Below are positions 9,967 to 18,692 of a DNA stretch of 64,000 bases, piece by piece. The position numbers and the translations under genes are program-made. Below the pieces are notes generated by a model. The model made no database searches, was not told where the DNA came from, and saw nothing but the letters and a program-made list of their open reading frames with translations. The stretch covers positions 1,463,001 through 1,527,000 of the forward strand of contig NZ_CP030041.1 in assembly GCF_003260975.1 (NCBI RefSeq), read 5' to 3'. Source of the DNA: Echinicola strongylocentroti. Its GTDB lineage: Bacteria > Bacteroidota > Bacteroidia > Cytophagales > Cyclobacteriaceae. Position 1 is the first letter of the stretch, and each line of letters starts with the position of its first letter.

Positions 9967-11172
9967 TCACCTTCTCACTTGAGACCCCAAGATGACACGG
10001 GCCATTTGGTCAAAAGCTTTTTTAATCTGGCCTATCTGTTCTTCCTGTTTTTGTGAATACCGTTCCTTATCTATTGCTGTAGCAACCTTGAACTGCTCAA
10101 ATAAACGGTCAAAATCAACAGCAAAGGTATTGCCTTCTACACCCCAAGTGGATAGATAAGCATTCAGTTTTTCTACTTTCAGCCCCACATAGGGCACCGC
10201 ATAGCTCATGGCGGTAATGGCGCCATGAAGGCTGGTCCCGACGTAGCATCGGGCATTGGCGATCAGGTACATAATGTCCCAGATATTATCTGCATCAAAA
10301 TAGGTATGGGCACTTTTAAGATGCTTTCGCACCTCTGCCAGCGCCACATGATCATCATGATCCAAGGCCTTCCCAATGGGGCAAAGGCATAATTTGGTAT
10401 CCGTATGCTGGGCTATCTTATCAAGTTGCTCTGCAATATTCGCTTCAAGTCCCTGTGTGTTTTTTCTATTGATCTGAAAAAACAAATAGTCGCCCTTTTC
10501 TGCTTCCACGTAGTCGCATACGGCAGGAGTTACTTTTTTTTGTAAATAGGAACTGGGATAAAATCTGCTCATCAGTACTGCCGAATCGGGAAACAGTTCC
10601 GCAGAGACACCATTTTCGCTCAAATTACCTACCGTTAACCGATCCCGCACGGCTAGGTAATCCACTCTGGAAATTTTTTCCTGCATAAATGCGTATTTTT
10701 CAAAAATTTCCTTGTTGAGGCCTGACCCACCTAAGGAATTTAAAACAACTGACTGCACATTGCCAAAATCCTTTTTCGTAAACACAAAAGGCAAGGCAGT
10801 AGCTCCATTCAAGAAACGTTTTGCCATCGCATTGAGGTCGATCAGCTTAGACAACCGGTAACGGTACCGATGTATTTTTTGGTACGTGGGATTGAGTGCC
10901 GCAAACAGTGAATGCCAGGTCACCCCTAAAGCCTCCCCTCCGGCTACGATAATATGATTCCTGCCGCTAGGCGCATTGCACGCAGCATAAAAAGCCGACA
11001 AATCTTCTGTGGGCTTCCCCCCTACCATACTTAGATCGCTCTCTACCAAGCCAAAAAAACGGAAATTAAACTCCTGACCGTAGGTTTTCAGCTGTTTTTC
11101 GATGATCAAGGGAAAGAGCAGGTCCCCGTAGTTGTACCGGTCAAAGGCTCCGATGATTAATACATTTTCCAT
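9967..11172 (-). CDS. Polysaccharide pyruvyl transferase-family protein
   Basis: 401 residues from the ATG at 11172 (MENVLIIGAFDRYNYGDLLF); an upstream start at 11190 would add six residues before the natural first strand. Features of the WcaK/CsaB-type family are the N-terminal NYGD segment and the C-terminal GTSLHGAITAMSYAVPYVGL (SLHG about 314-317). These enzymes transfer pyruvate from phosphoenolpyruvate to a sugar as a ketal, adding negative charge to exopolysaccharides. The gene is divergent from, and 313 bp from, the exopolysaccharide operon that starts at 11486, which suggests it decorates that polymer. The family call is firm; activity on this polymer is inference. Confidence 0.82.
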   Translation of the reverse strand: MENVLIIGAFDRYNYGDLLFPLIIEKQLKTYGQEFNFRFFGLVESDLSMVGGKPTEDLSAFYAACNAPSGRNHIIVAGGEALGVTWHSLFAALNPTYQKIHRYRYRLSKLIDLNAMAKRFLNGATALPFVFTKKDFGNVQSVVLNSLGGSGLNKEIFEKYAFMQEKISRVDYLAVRDRLTVGNLSENGVSAELFPDSAVLMSRFYPSSYLQKKVTPAVCDYVEAEKGDYLFFQINRKNTQGLEANIAEQLDKIAQHTDTKLCLCPIGKALDHDDHVALAEVRKHLKSAHTYFDADNIWDIMYLIANARCYVGTSLHGAITAMSYAVPYVGLKVEKLNAYLSTWGVEGNTFAVDFDRLFEQFKVATAIDKERYSQKQEEQIGQIKKAFDQMARVILGSQVRR

Positions 11173-11485
11173 AATTACTGAAGCTAACAAAAAACCTACC
11201 TGTTTTTAGTAATTTCTAAAAATTGTGGTTCATTGTTCAATTAAAAGAATAAAAGTCAAGCAGAAAAAAACATCAACACAGTTTCCTAACCATCTTTTAC
11301 TACCTATCAACTCTAATCACGGAAGGAAAGACACCATTTATTGAAAATTTAGCACCAAGATTGCTACGCAATAAGGTCGATATAGGGTCAATCTCTTTTT
11401 ATATGAAGCGTTAATCAACATAATCAGTGAGAAACAACCAAACATACCTATCTTACTCCCAACTTAATTCTATATAATCCCATCT
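11173..11485. other. Divergent promoter region between pyruvyl transferase gene and exopolysaccharide operon
   Basis: 313 AT-rich bases between divergent genes, so it must hold promoters for both directions and the leader of the + strand operon. I found no clear TTTG-N19-TAnnTTTG pair, strong hairpin or repeat. Confidence 0.4.
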
Positions 11486-13030
11486 ATGTCCGGACAATCT
11501 TCGGTAAAAAAAATCTTTTCTGGCTCCGTTTGGGGCATTGCGGCCAAGGTTATCGATGCTGTGGCGAAGTTTGTCACTATCCCCTTATTGGTGGGGTATT
11601 ACGGCAAAGCCGATTATGGGCTGATTGCACTGGCTTTTTCCCTAAACGCTTACCTGAGGCTAATGGACTTGGGAATGAACATTGGCTCCGTCCGGTATTT
11701 TGCCATGTGGGAGGCCAAGTCCCAATACAAAAAAATCGCAACGGCATCCAGGTCAAGCATGGTCTTTTACGGTGTTATTGGGCTGGTCAATGCGTTGATT
11801 TTTGTGTTGATGGCAGATTATGGAAGTGAATTCTTCAATATCTCAGCTGATCAAGCGCCCACTTACAGGGTAATGATGTACATCCTTGCGGCCAGCACGG
11901 TATTCAACTGGCTCTCCAACGTGGTCCTGCAACTGCTCAGTGCCAAAGACGAACTGGGCTACGTCAACCGTATCACAGTGATCAGCAGCCTCCTCAATTT
12001 CATAATAGCACTTGCTGCCATTCACTTCGAATGGCCACTGACTGTCTATTTTCTATTTTACACCCTGTCCCTGCTCGTGGTCATTCCCTTCAATGTATAC
12101 CGGCTAAAGGTATACCCTATTGCTTTAAAAGAACTATTGACCCCGCATTGGGACAAAAAGGCCTTCCGGCAGATTTTGGGGTACAGCATGGCCATTTTCG
12201 CCATGGGGCTATTCCAGTTTTCGGCCAAGGAACTACGCCCCCTACTTTTGGCAAAATTCGCCTCTAGTATCGATGTATTGACTGATTATCGGGTCATCCA
12301 GACGATTGCCAATCTGGTCATGTCCTTTGGAAGCATTTTCCTTCAGGTCTTGCTTCCTTCTGCATCCAAGGCACATGCTGAAAACGACCACCGAAAAATG
12401 GAAAAAATGGTCTTTGAAGCCACGCGATACATCTCCATTTTCCTTACTCTGGTGGTTTTTGCCCTGATCTTAAACACTGACAATCTACTTGTGCTTTATA
12501 TGGGTGAAAGCTACCTAGACCTCAACATCTGGTTAGTTATTTGGCTGCTTACCGTGTTATTATCCATGCACAATACCCCCGTGGCCAGTTTGGTATTGTC
12601 CTCTGGAAAGACCAAAGCCCTAGTGTTTTCCGCAGCACTTGGATGCGTCATTTCCCTGCCCATTACGGTGGTTTTCGCGGAGAAAATGGGAGTTGGTGCT
12701 GCGGTAATCGGGTATTTGGTATATATGCTGATACAGATGGCCTTCTTTTACTTCCATTACATTCCCAAGGTGCTTCACCTGAACAGTACCAAAATATTCT
12801 TTGGGGCCTTTTGCCCTTCCCTTTTGGGCGCAGTTATTGCTCTCTTGTTGGCACATTATACCAGTAGCTTACTCAGCATGGCAAGTCCCTACTTCGAAGT
12901 TGCATTGCAAACAGTGGTGTTTTTCGTGGCTTTTGTGGCCTATCAGTGGGCATTCGTCATTAAGCGATCTGATATTGAATACCTAAAAACCAATCTCTTG
13001 AACAAACCAGCAAACCATGGAAAGGAATAA
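11486..13030 (+). CDS. Wzx-type polysaccharide flippase (first of two)
   Basis: 514 residues with about 12-14 hydrophobic segments and few charged stretches. The opening is typical of RfbX/Wzx proteins (IFSGSVWGIAAKVIDAVAKFVTIPLLVGYYGKADYGLIALAFS). It should move lipid-linked repeat units across the inner membrane. It is the first gene of the + strand exopolysaccharide operon and overlaps the next gene by 14 bp. A second, unrelated-looking flippase lies at 30673-32202. Assignment to the MOP flippase superfamily is secure; the exact glycan is unknown. Confidence 0.9.
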   Translation: MSGQSSVKKIFSGSVWGIAAKVIDAVAKFVTIPLLVGYYGKADYGLIALAFSLNAYLRLMDLGMNIGSVRYFAMWEAKSQYKKIATASRSSMVFYGVIGLVNALIFVLMADYGSEFFNISADQAPTYRVMMYILAASTVFNWLSNVVLQLLSAKDELGYVNRITVISSLLNFIIALAAIHFEWPLTVYFLFYTLSLLVVIPFNVYRLKVYPIALKELLTPHWDKKAFRQILGYSMAIFAMGLFQFSAKELRPLLLAKFASSIDVLTDYRVIQTIANLVMSFGSIFLQVLLPSASKAHAENDHRKMEKMVFEATRYISIFLTLVVFALILNTDNLLVLYMGESYLDLNIWLVIWLLTVLLSMHNTPVASLVLSSGKTKALVFSAALGCVISLPITVVFAEKMGVGAAVIGYLVYMLIQMAFFYFHYIPKVLHLNSTKIFFGAFCPSLLGAVIALLLAHYTSSLLSMASPYFEVALQTVVFFVAFVAYQWAFVIKRSDIEYLKTNLLNKPANHGKE

Positions 13031-13973
13031 TCCCCTACCGTTTTCCATCTGCATCCCTGCCTATAAGAGCCAGCACCTCAAGGAATGCATAGACAGCATC
13101 CTCAACCAAACCCTTGCTGAATTTGAACTGATCGTGCTCAATGACTGCTCTCCAGAACCTGTTGAAGAGATCGTTTCCCAGTTTGATGACAAAAGGATAC
13201 AGTACCATAGAAATAAGAAGAACGTAGGAGCCTTGGACCTGGTACACAACTGGAACAAATGCTTATCCATGGCCTCGGGCGAATTCATCGTGATCATGGG
13301 GGATGACGACCTACTGGAACCAGATTATTTGGAGGAATTTTCCAGCCTCATCTCCACCTACCCAGAACTGGATGTGTACCACTGCAGAAGTAAGATCATT
13401 GATGAAAAGGGCATCCCCCATCTATTGACTCCTGCCTGTCCCGCTTATGAAGACGTCTACGACAGCATCTGGCATCGCCTGAACCAGTACCGTTCCAATT
13501 ATATCTCTGACTATATGTACCGCACCAGCGCACTTCGAGCGCAGGGAGGCTTTCATTACCTGCCTTTGGCATGGGGGGCAGATGATATCACCGCCTTCAT
13601 CGCTTCGGCAGAAAAAGGTATTGCACATAGCAACCGCCCTGTTTTTCAGTACAGAAGCCATGGCCTCTCCATCTCATCGACGACCACTAATGGCCTTGCC
13701 AAGCTAGAAGCAGACAGCAGGTATGCAGCATGGCTAAAGAAATTTCTACAGGAAAACCCACAAGGGGAAAAACGTCCTATTATCTATCGGCATTTGGTGG
13801 AAAACCAAGACCGCTACATGCACGAACGAAAACTGTTTACTATCACTAAAATCATGGCCTCCGAGCCATTTCCCAAAATAGGTAAATGGCTAAAGTACCG
13901 AAAAAAATTTCAGCTAAAGGCCAAGGACATTTTTCTGGCTGCTGCAAAAAGCAGGAAAATGAGAAAAATATAG
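13017..13973 (+). CDS. Family 2 glycosyltransferase
   Basis: 318 residues with a GT-A fold. The N-terminus FSICIPAYKSQHLKECIDSILNQTL is typical of GT2, followed by ELIVLNDCSPEP and the metal-binding DDD in IVIMGDDDLLEPDYL. A later WGADDITAF segment probably supplies the catalytic base region. There are no membrane segments, so it acts at the cytoplasmic face on lipid-linked sugar acceptors. It overlaps the flippase gene by 14 bp, indicating translational coupling. Donor and acceptor sugars cannot be read from sequence. Confidence 0.9.
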   Translation: MERNNPLPFSICIPAYKSQHLKECIDSILNQTLAEFELIVLNDCSPEPVEEIVSQFDDKRIQYHRNKKNVGALDLVHNWNKCLSMASGEFIVIMGDDDLLEPDYLEEFSSLISTYPELDVYHCRSKIIDEKGIPHLLTPACPAYEDVYDSIWHRLNQYRSNYISDYMYRTSALRAQGGFHYLPLAWGADDITAFIASAEKGIAHSNRPVFQYRSHGLSISSTTTNGLAKLEADSRYAAWLKKFLQENPQGEKRPIIYRHLVENQDRYMHERKLFTITKIMASEPFPKIGKWLKYRKKFQLKAKDIFLAAAKSRKMRKI

Positions 13974-14020
13974 ATGGTGTCATATAGTAAATTGCAAATC
14001 AGCCAACACAAGTTTTATAC

Positions 14021-15082
14021 ATGCAAATCATCTTCAATCCTCCAGACAACACCGAAAACAAATACATCCAGCTCATGACCCAGCCGCTTCGCAAAGCTGG
14101 ATATGACATCAATGAGCTGGACACTTTTTTTACCAGCTGGAAACATTTTCGGCATATCCGGCTGGTCCACCTCAACTGGTTTGAAAACATTGATGACACC
14201 TCCACTATCAAAGCATTCAGGAGTTTTTTCAGGAAAATTTTTGTCCTCACAGTCATCCGTCTCAGCGGCAAAAAGCTGGTATGGACCATGCATAACCGGA
14301 TGACACACGAAAAAAAAACCGGCAAACTCAGCCGAATATTAACGGGCAGATTACTCAAGTGGTCTGATGCCATTGTCATTCACTGCAGTACCTCCAGAGA
14401 GCTATTAGCTGAAAAAGATCCTGCATTAGCCCGCAAAACCTGTTTAATCCCCCATCCTAATTTTGTGGACAGTTATGGTTCGGTGTCTGACAATGCCCCT
14501 TCGGACTCCCCTAAACTTCACCTCTTGTTTATGGGAGCAGTAAAACCTTACAAAAACATCGAGCTGCTCATCAATACCATTGGCCCAATGGGCAAAGAGG
14601 TTTCCCTGACGATTGCGGGTAAGCCAAAAGACAGTGAATACCACGATACACTCACCAAAATAGCGGCAAAATTCCCTAATATTGACCTTGTCCTAGAGTT
14701 TATCCCAGACGGCCTGCTGCCAGAGTTAATTGGAAAAGCAGACATCCTGATCCTACCTTATGACCTAAAGAGCAGTCTAAATTCAGGAACAGTAATGTTG
14801 GCCTTCAGTTATCAAAAAACGGTAATTTGTCCAGAAATTGGCACATTGGTTGATCTACAAGAAGCAAAAGATCATTTTTTTGGATACCGTTACCAGTCAA
14901 CTACCGAACACATGGAGAAGATCAGATCGACAATACAAAAAGCAATAAACCTCAAAAAGGATCATCCGACAGCCTTGGATGAAATGGGACAGAAAATGCG
15001 GGAGTATGTACTCACCCATAATAGTCAGTCACTGGTGGGCAAACAACTGGTAAATCTCTATGAAAATCTGTCAAATCAATAA
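14021..15082 (+). CDS. Glycosyltransferase, GT-B fold (family 4-like)
   Basis: 353 residues. The N-terminal half is divergent (VHLNWFENIDD, then VWTMHNRMTHE). The C-terminal half is recognisable as GT-B: LLFMGAVKPYKNIELLI, SLTIAGKPKDSEY, then PDGLLPELIGKADILILPYDL in place of the usual EGFGLPxLE motif. It lies between two other transferase genes in the + strand operon, so addition of one sugar of the repeat unit is the likely job. The missing E-x7-E motif makes the exact family less certain than for its neighbours at 15180 and 17610. Confidence 0.78.
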   Translation: MQIIFNPPDNTENKYIQLMTQPLRKAGYDINELDTFFTSWKHFRHIRLVHLNWFENIDDTSTIKAFRSFFRKIFVLTVIRLSGKKLVWTMHNRMTHEKKTGKLSRILTGRLLKWSDAIVIHCSTSRELLAEKDPALARKTCLIPHPNFVDSYGSVSDNAPSDSPKLHLLFMGAVKPYKNIELLINTIGPMGKEVSLTIAGKPKDSEYHDTLTKIAAKFPNIDLVLEFIPDGLLPELIGKADILILPYDLKSSLNSGTVMLAFSYQKTVICPEIGTLVDLQEAKDHFFGYRYQSTTEHMEKIRSTIQKAINLKKDHPTALDEMGQKMREYVLTHNSQSLVGKQLVNLYENLSNQ

Positions 15083-15179
15083 TCACCTGAGGTAAAGTCA
15101 CTTTTGAACCAAAAAATTGATAAATTATCGACTGTCCATACGATATACACCATCGTATGAGCAGGTTAACAAGGCCATC

Positions 15180-16391
15180 ATGAAAATACTGTATATCAAT
15201 TCACTCTATGCACCTGATATCCGTGGAGGAGCCGAAATCTCGCTCAAACTCCTCGTGGAAGGCATGCAGTCCCGAGGTATTGAAGTCAGGGTATTGAGCA
15301 TGGTTCCTGACGGTGATCTTTCCGTCTCGACAGTGGATGGAGTAAGCGTCTACCGGGCAGGCCTTCACAATAGGTACTGGCCATACAGCCCAAAACACCA
15401 GCCCAACTATCAAAGGCTATTATGGCATGTAAAAGACCGCGACAACAGGGACATGGCCCGCAATGTGCATGAAGTGATAAAACGGGAAAAACCTGATATC
15501 GTCTCCTGTCACAACCTGGCAGGCTGGTCCATAGCTGTCTGGGATGTCATTCGTCAACACAATATTCCTATTGTCCAAGTGCTCCACGACCTGTATCTCC
15601 TATGCCCCAACAGCAACATGTTCAAAAATGACATCCCTTGTAAAGGCATTTGTATGGAATGTAAGGTGCTACGACTCCATCACGGAAAAAAGTCCTCTCA
15701 AGTAGATGCGGTGGTGGGCATTAGCCAAAGTATTCTGGACAAGTTCACGGCAGAAGGCTATTTCCCCAACGCCACTTCCTATGTCATTCACAACACAAGA
15801 AGCATCGCTTCTCCCGGTCTTCCCAAAACGCGTGTAGCAGGAAGTCCTTTGCGTATTGGATACCTAGGGACCTTATCCAAAATCAAGGGAGTAGAATGGC
15901 TGATCGAGACGGTCAAAAACCTAAGTTTCCCTACGCAACTCAGCATTGCCGGCAAGGGAAAGACAGCCTATGAAGAGCACTTGACCGCGCTCAGTCTAGA
16001 CCACGATTATATCAATTTTATCGGGTATGTAAAGCCCAGCGAGCTATTTGAGCAGATCGACGTGTTGGTGGTCCCTTCACTCTGGGAGGAACCCCTCGGA
16101 ATGGTCGCCATCGAGGCGCTAGCTCACCATGTCCCCGTGATAGCCAATAAGGCCGGTGGGCTAAAGGAAACGGTAAAGGAGGGAATCAACGGCCTATTTT
16201 GTGCAGCAGAAAGGCCAAAATCCCTAGCAGAAGCCCTTCAAAAACTGTATGAAAACACGGGTTATTACAATCAGCTTAGTGCCCAGGCCCGGAATTCCGT
16301 TGCTTCTATTTTGGACCGTGATAGGATGCTGGATGCTTATCAGGAAGTCATCACCTCCACACTAGAGAAACACCTTCTCGAAACACCTTGA
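15180..16391 (+). CDS. Family 4 glycosyltransferase
   Basis: 403 residues from the ATG at 15180 (MKILYINSLYAPDIRGGAEISL). The frame extends upstream to 15117, but that leader does not match the fold and is left out. The N-terminal glycine-rich loop after the first strand, the mid-protein RIGYLGTLSKIKGVEWLIE and the C-terminal SLWEEPLGMVAIEALAHHVP (E-x7-E motif) define a retaining GT4 enzyme. A CNSNMFK...CKGICMECKVL stretch contains several cysteines and could bind metal. A 97-bp gap separates it from the preceding transferase. It probably adds one residue of the exopolysaccharide repeat unit. Confidence 0.88.
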   Translation: MKILYINSLYAPDIRGGAEISLKLLVEGMQSRGIEVRVLSMVPDGDLSVSTVDGVSVYRAGLHNRYWPYSPKHQPNYQRLLWHVKDRDNRDMARNVHEVIKREKPDIVSCHNLAGWSIAVWDVIRQHNIPIVQVLHDLYLLCPNSNMFKNDIPCKGICMECKVLRLHHGKKSSQVDAVVGISQSILDKFTAEGYFPNATSYVIHNTRSIASPGLPKTRVAGSPLRIGYLGTLSKIKGVEWLIETVKNLSFPTQLSIAGKGKTAYEEHLTALSLDHDYINFIGYVKPSELFEQIDVLVVPSLWEEPLGMVAIEALAHHVPVIANKAGGLKETVKEGINGLFCAAERPKSLAEALQKLYENTGYYNQLSAQARNSVASILDRDRMLDAYQEVITSTLEKHLLETP

Positions 16392-16395
16392 GCTT

Positions 16396-17634
16396 ATGAA
16401 CACGACCTTGCAGCAACAAAAAGGCCCTTTGCCCCTTCCTGCCCTTGAATGGAAGTCCATCCAGCTCTCTGAATTGGTATTCTGTTTGGCCATAGCCTCC
16501 ACCTGCCTTCCTTTTAAGGTCTATCCTGCGATGTTCTTGATATCTGTGGGTTTTTCTTATGCTGAATCCCCTCAAAAAAAACTCCTCCCTTGGGCGGTAT
16601 GTTTGGGTATTTTCAGCGGCTATGCATTGATCAGCTTTCTTGCCACCTACCAAGGTCAACCTGCTTTGCTTACCGGAATCACCAAGCTGATGGTCAATAG
16701 TATATTCCTTTATTTTTCCTTTATCTGGCTTTCCCAAAGGGACAACAACAACCTATTGTTTCTATTGGATTTTACGTTACATGTGATCTTTGTACTATTT
16801 TTCCTACAATTGATGGTATATCATGAAGCCCTGCACTTTAGGCTAGTGGCCGGAAGCAGCTCTTCCGGTGAGGCCAGTATGCTGTACGATCACCACCGGT
16901 TTTTCTGGGGATTGGCCGATAAAAACATGTTGGGCGCAAGGATCGCTTTGTTGGGTTTTCTCTACATCATGGTTCCCGTTATCCGTTATCGGAGGATTGC
17001 TGTTTGGCGATTGGCCTTTGTTTTTTTATTGGCTTACCTATCCCTTTCCCGGACTCCTATAGTGGCATTACTGATTGGCTGTGGCTACCTCCTTTGGGCA
17101 GTGCTTTCAAAAAAGTACAGGATTATCATGGTCCTGATCTTAGTCGCTGCCATTCCGATTATATTGCAGAAAGTCATTCGGGTGGACCAGCTCACCGCCT
17201 CCAATGATGGCATGGGGGTAAGACTTGTCTATTGGCAAGCTTTCTTTTCCCATTTCTCCGAAATATCTATTTGGGGCAATGGTTTTATGAAGGCCCCTTC
17301 TTTCCTGAATGAATTTGCCCAGTTTTACCATGGAGAGCCCCATATCCACAACACCTTTATGTCATGTTACCTAGAACTAGGCATTATTGGTCTGGTAACC
17401 TTTGTGCTATTTTTGGTATTTTATATCAAAGCCTGCTTTTCGGTCAGCAACAGCAGGGATTTCTGGATAGCATGCTTTTTGCCACTTATTGCGATCATGT
17501 GCATCCTTTACTCAGGATATGACAATGATATTATCATGTACCTTGCGATCCTCTACTTGCTGGGGACCTGTAGGGACAAGGCCGATTTTGGCAAGGTTAA
17601 CATAGGTTTATGGAACAAAAAAGAAAAGTATTGA
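16396..17634 (+). CDS. Wzy polymerase / O-antigen ligase-family membrane protein
   Basis: 412 residues, almost entirely hydrophobic, with about 10-12 predicted membrane segments. A larger periplasmic loop (about 270-310, ending in GEPHIHNTFMSCYLELGIIGL) is typical of Wzy/WaaL proteins, where a conserved His in such a loop is important. In a Wzx/Wzy pathway this enzyme joins flipped repeat units into polymer in the periplasm. It starts 5 bp after the previous gene and overlaps the next by 25 bp. Polymerase is favoured over ligase by context (one copy, next to Wzx and transferases), but sequence alone cannot separate them. Confidence 0.82.
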   Translation: MNTTLQQQKGPLPLPALEWKSIQLSELVFCLAIASTCLPFKVYPAMFLISVGFSYAESPQKKLLPWAVCLGIFSGYALISFLATYQGQPALLTGITKLMVNSIFLYFSFIWLSQRDNNNLLFLLDFTLHVIFVLFFLQLMVYHEALHFRLVAGSSSSGEASMLYDHHRFFWGLADKNMLGARIALLGFLYIMVPVIRYRRIAVWRLAFVFLLAYLSLSRTPIVALLIGCGYLLWAVLSKKYRIIMVLILVAAIPIILQKVIRVDQLTASNDGMGVRLVYWQAFFSHFSEISIWGNGFMKAPSFLNEFAQFYHGEPHIHNTFMSCYLELGIIGLVTFVLFLVFYIKACFSVSNSRDFWIACFLPLIAIMCILYSGYDNDIIMYLAILYLLGTCRDKADFGKVNIGLWNKKEKY

Positions 17635-18602
17635 TCGATGGCCGATGGGCCGGAGACACAGGAATAGGGAGGCTCTATAAAGAGGTCATGCAGGCAGCTC
17701 CTCCAGAAGCAGCCTGTCACTGGGTAACCACCAAAGCCGGATTGGGCAGCATGTTTTCACCATATGACTTAGCGAAAGACATCAGTCGATCTGAGGCGGA
17801 TATATTCTACAGCCCATCCTTTATGCCTCCATTGTATTCAAAAATCCCCTTTATCTTCACTGTCCATGACTTGATGCACCTCTTTTACTACTCGGCCATG
17901 CACAAGCTGTATTATAAACATGTCATAGCCCGGTTGGCCCTACGGGCAAAACAAATCATCACCGTATCCCAATTCAGCAAGGAACAGCTGGTCACCTTGC
18001 TTGGCATTCCAGAGCACCTGATCACCGTCATATATAACGGTGTCGATGCTCATTTTCTACAGAACGAGGAAGCCATGTCGCTAAACAGGCCGTATTTCCT
18101 GTATGTTGGCAACAGGCGGACGAATAAAAATCTACCGGCCATGCTGGAAGCTTTCGCCAAGGCAAAAATCCCTGATGATTTCATCTTTGCCCTAAGCGGT
18201 AAGGCTCATCCAGCGCTCAATGCCCTGATCCAACAGCTGGGCATAGAAAAAAAAGTGCGGTTTCTGGGCTTTATCCCTGAGGAAGACCTCCCCAAACTTT
18301 ATAAAGGGGCCTACGCTACCCTTTTCGTTTCTTTAATGGAAGGATTTGGCTTGCCGGTATTGGAGTCCATGGCCTCTGGTACACCTGTCATCACCTCCTC
18401 GGTGAGCTCACTGCCGGAAATCGCTGGAGGAGCAGCTGTCTGCGTCAATCCCACAAAAATCGCGAACATCCAAGAAGGCATCGAACAATTGGTAAACAAC
18501 GGCCCACTTTATGAAGCCTGCATCGAAAAAGGCATCCATCGTGCAAGGGAGTTTCCTTGGAGCAATACAGCCCAAAAAACTTGGGAATTGATATTAACAT
18601 GA
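17610..18602 (+). CDS. Family 4 glycosyltransferase
   Basis: 330 residues. The N-terminus KVLIDGRWAGDTGIGRLYKEV has the GIGR loop found in mannosyl- and rhamnosyltransferases of this family. It continues with FTVHDLMHLFYY, YFLYVGNRRTNKNLPAMLEAF and the E-x7-E motif in SLMEGFGLPVLESMASGTPV. Its start lies inside the end of the polymerase gene (25 bp overlap), so the two are translated together. It probably adds a sugar to the repeat unit; mannose is only a guess, though a GDP-mannose gene is present at 26156. Confidence 0.9.
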   Translation: MEQKRKVLIDGRWAGDTGIGRLYKEVMQAAPPEAACHWVTTKAGLGSMFSPYDLAKDISRSEADIFYSPSFMPPLYSKIPFIFTVHDLMHLFYYSAMHKLYYKHVIARLALRAKQIITVSQFSKEQLVTLLGIPEHLITVIYNGVDAHFLQNEEAMSLNRPYFLYVGNRRTNKNLPAMLEAFAKAKIPDDFIFALSGKAHPALNALIQQLGIEKKVRFLGFIPEEDLPKLYKGAYATLFVSLMEGFGLPVLESMASGTPVITSSVSSLPEIAGGAAVCVNPTKIANIQEGIEQLVNNGPLYEACIEKGIHRAREFPWSNTAQKTWELILT

Positions 18603-18692
18603 CTTTATCATCCTGTGATTCCACATCACTAGCCTCCTTTAAGATATTGGCCTTTCTTTTGTACTTAACCAGAAGTTCGAAAATCAGAAAAA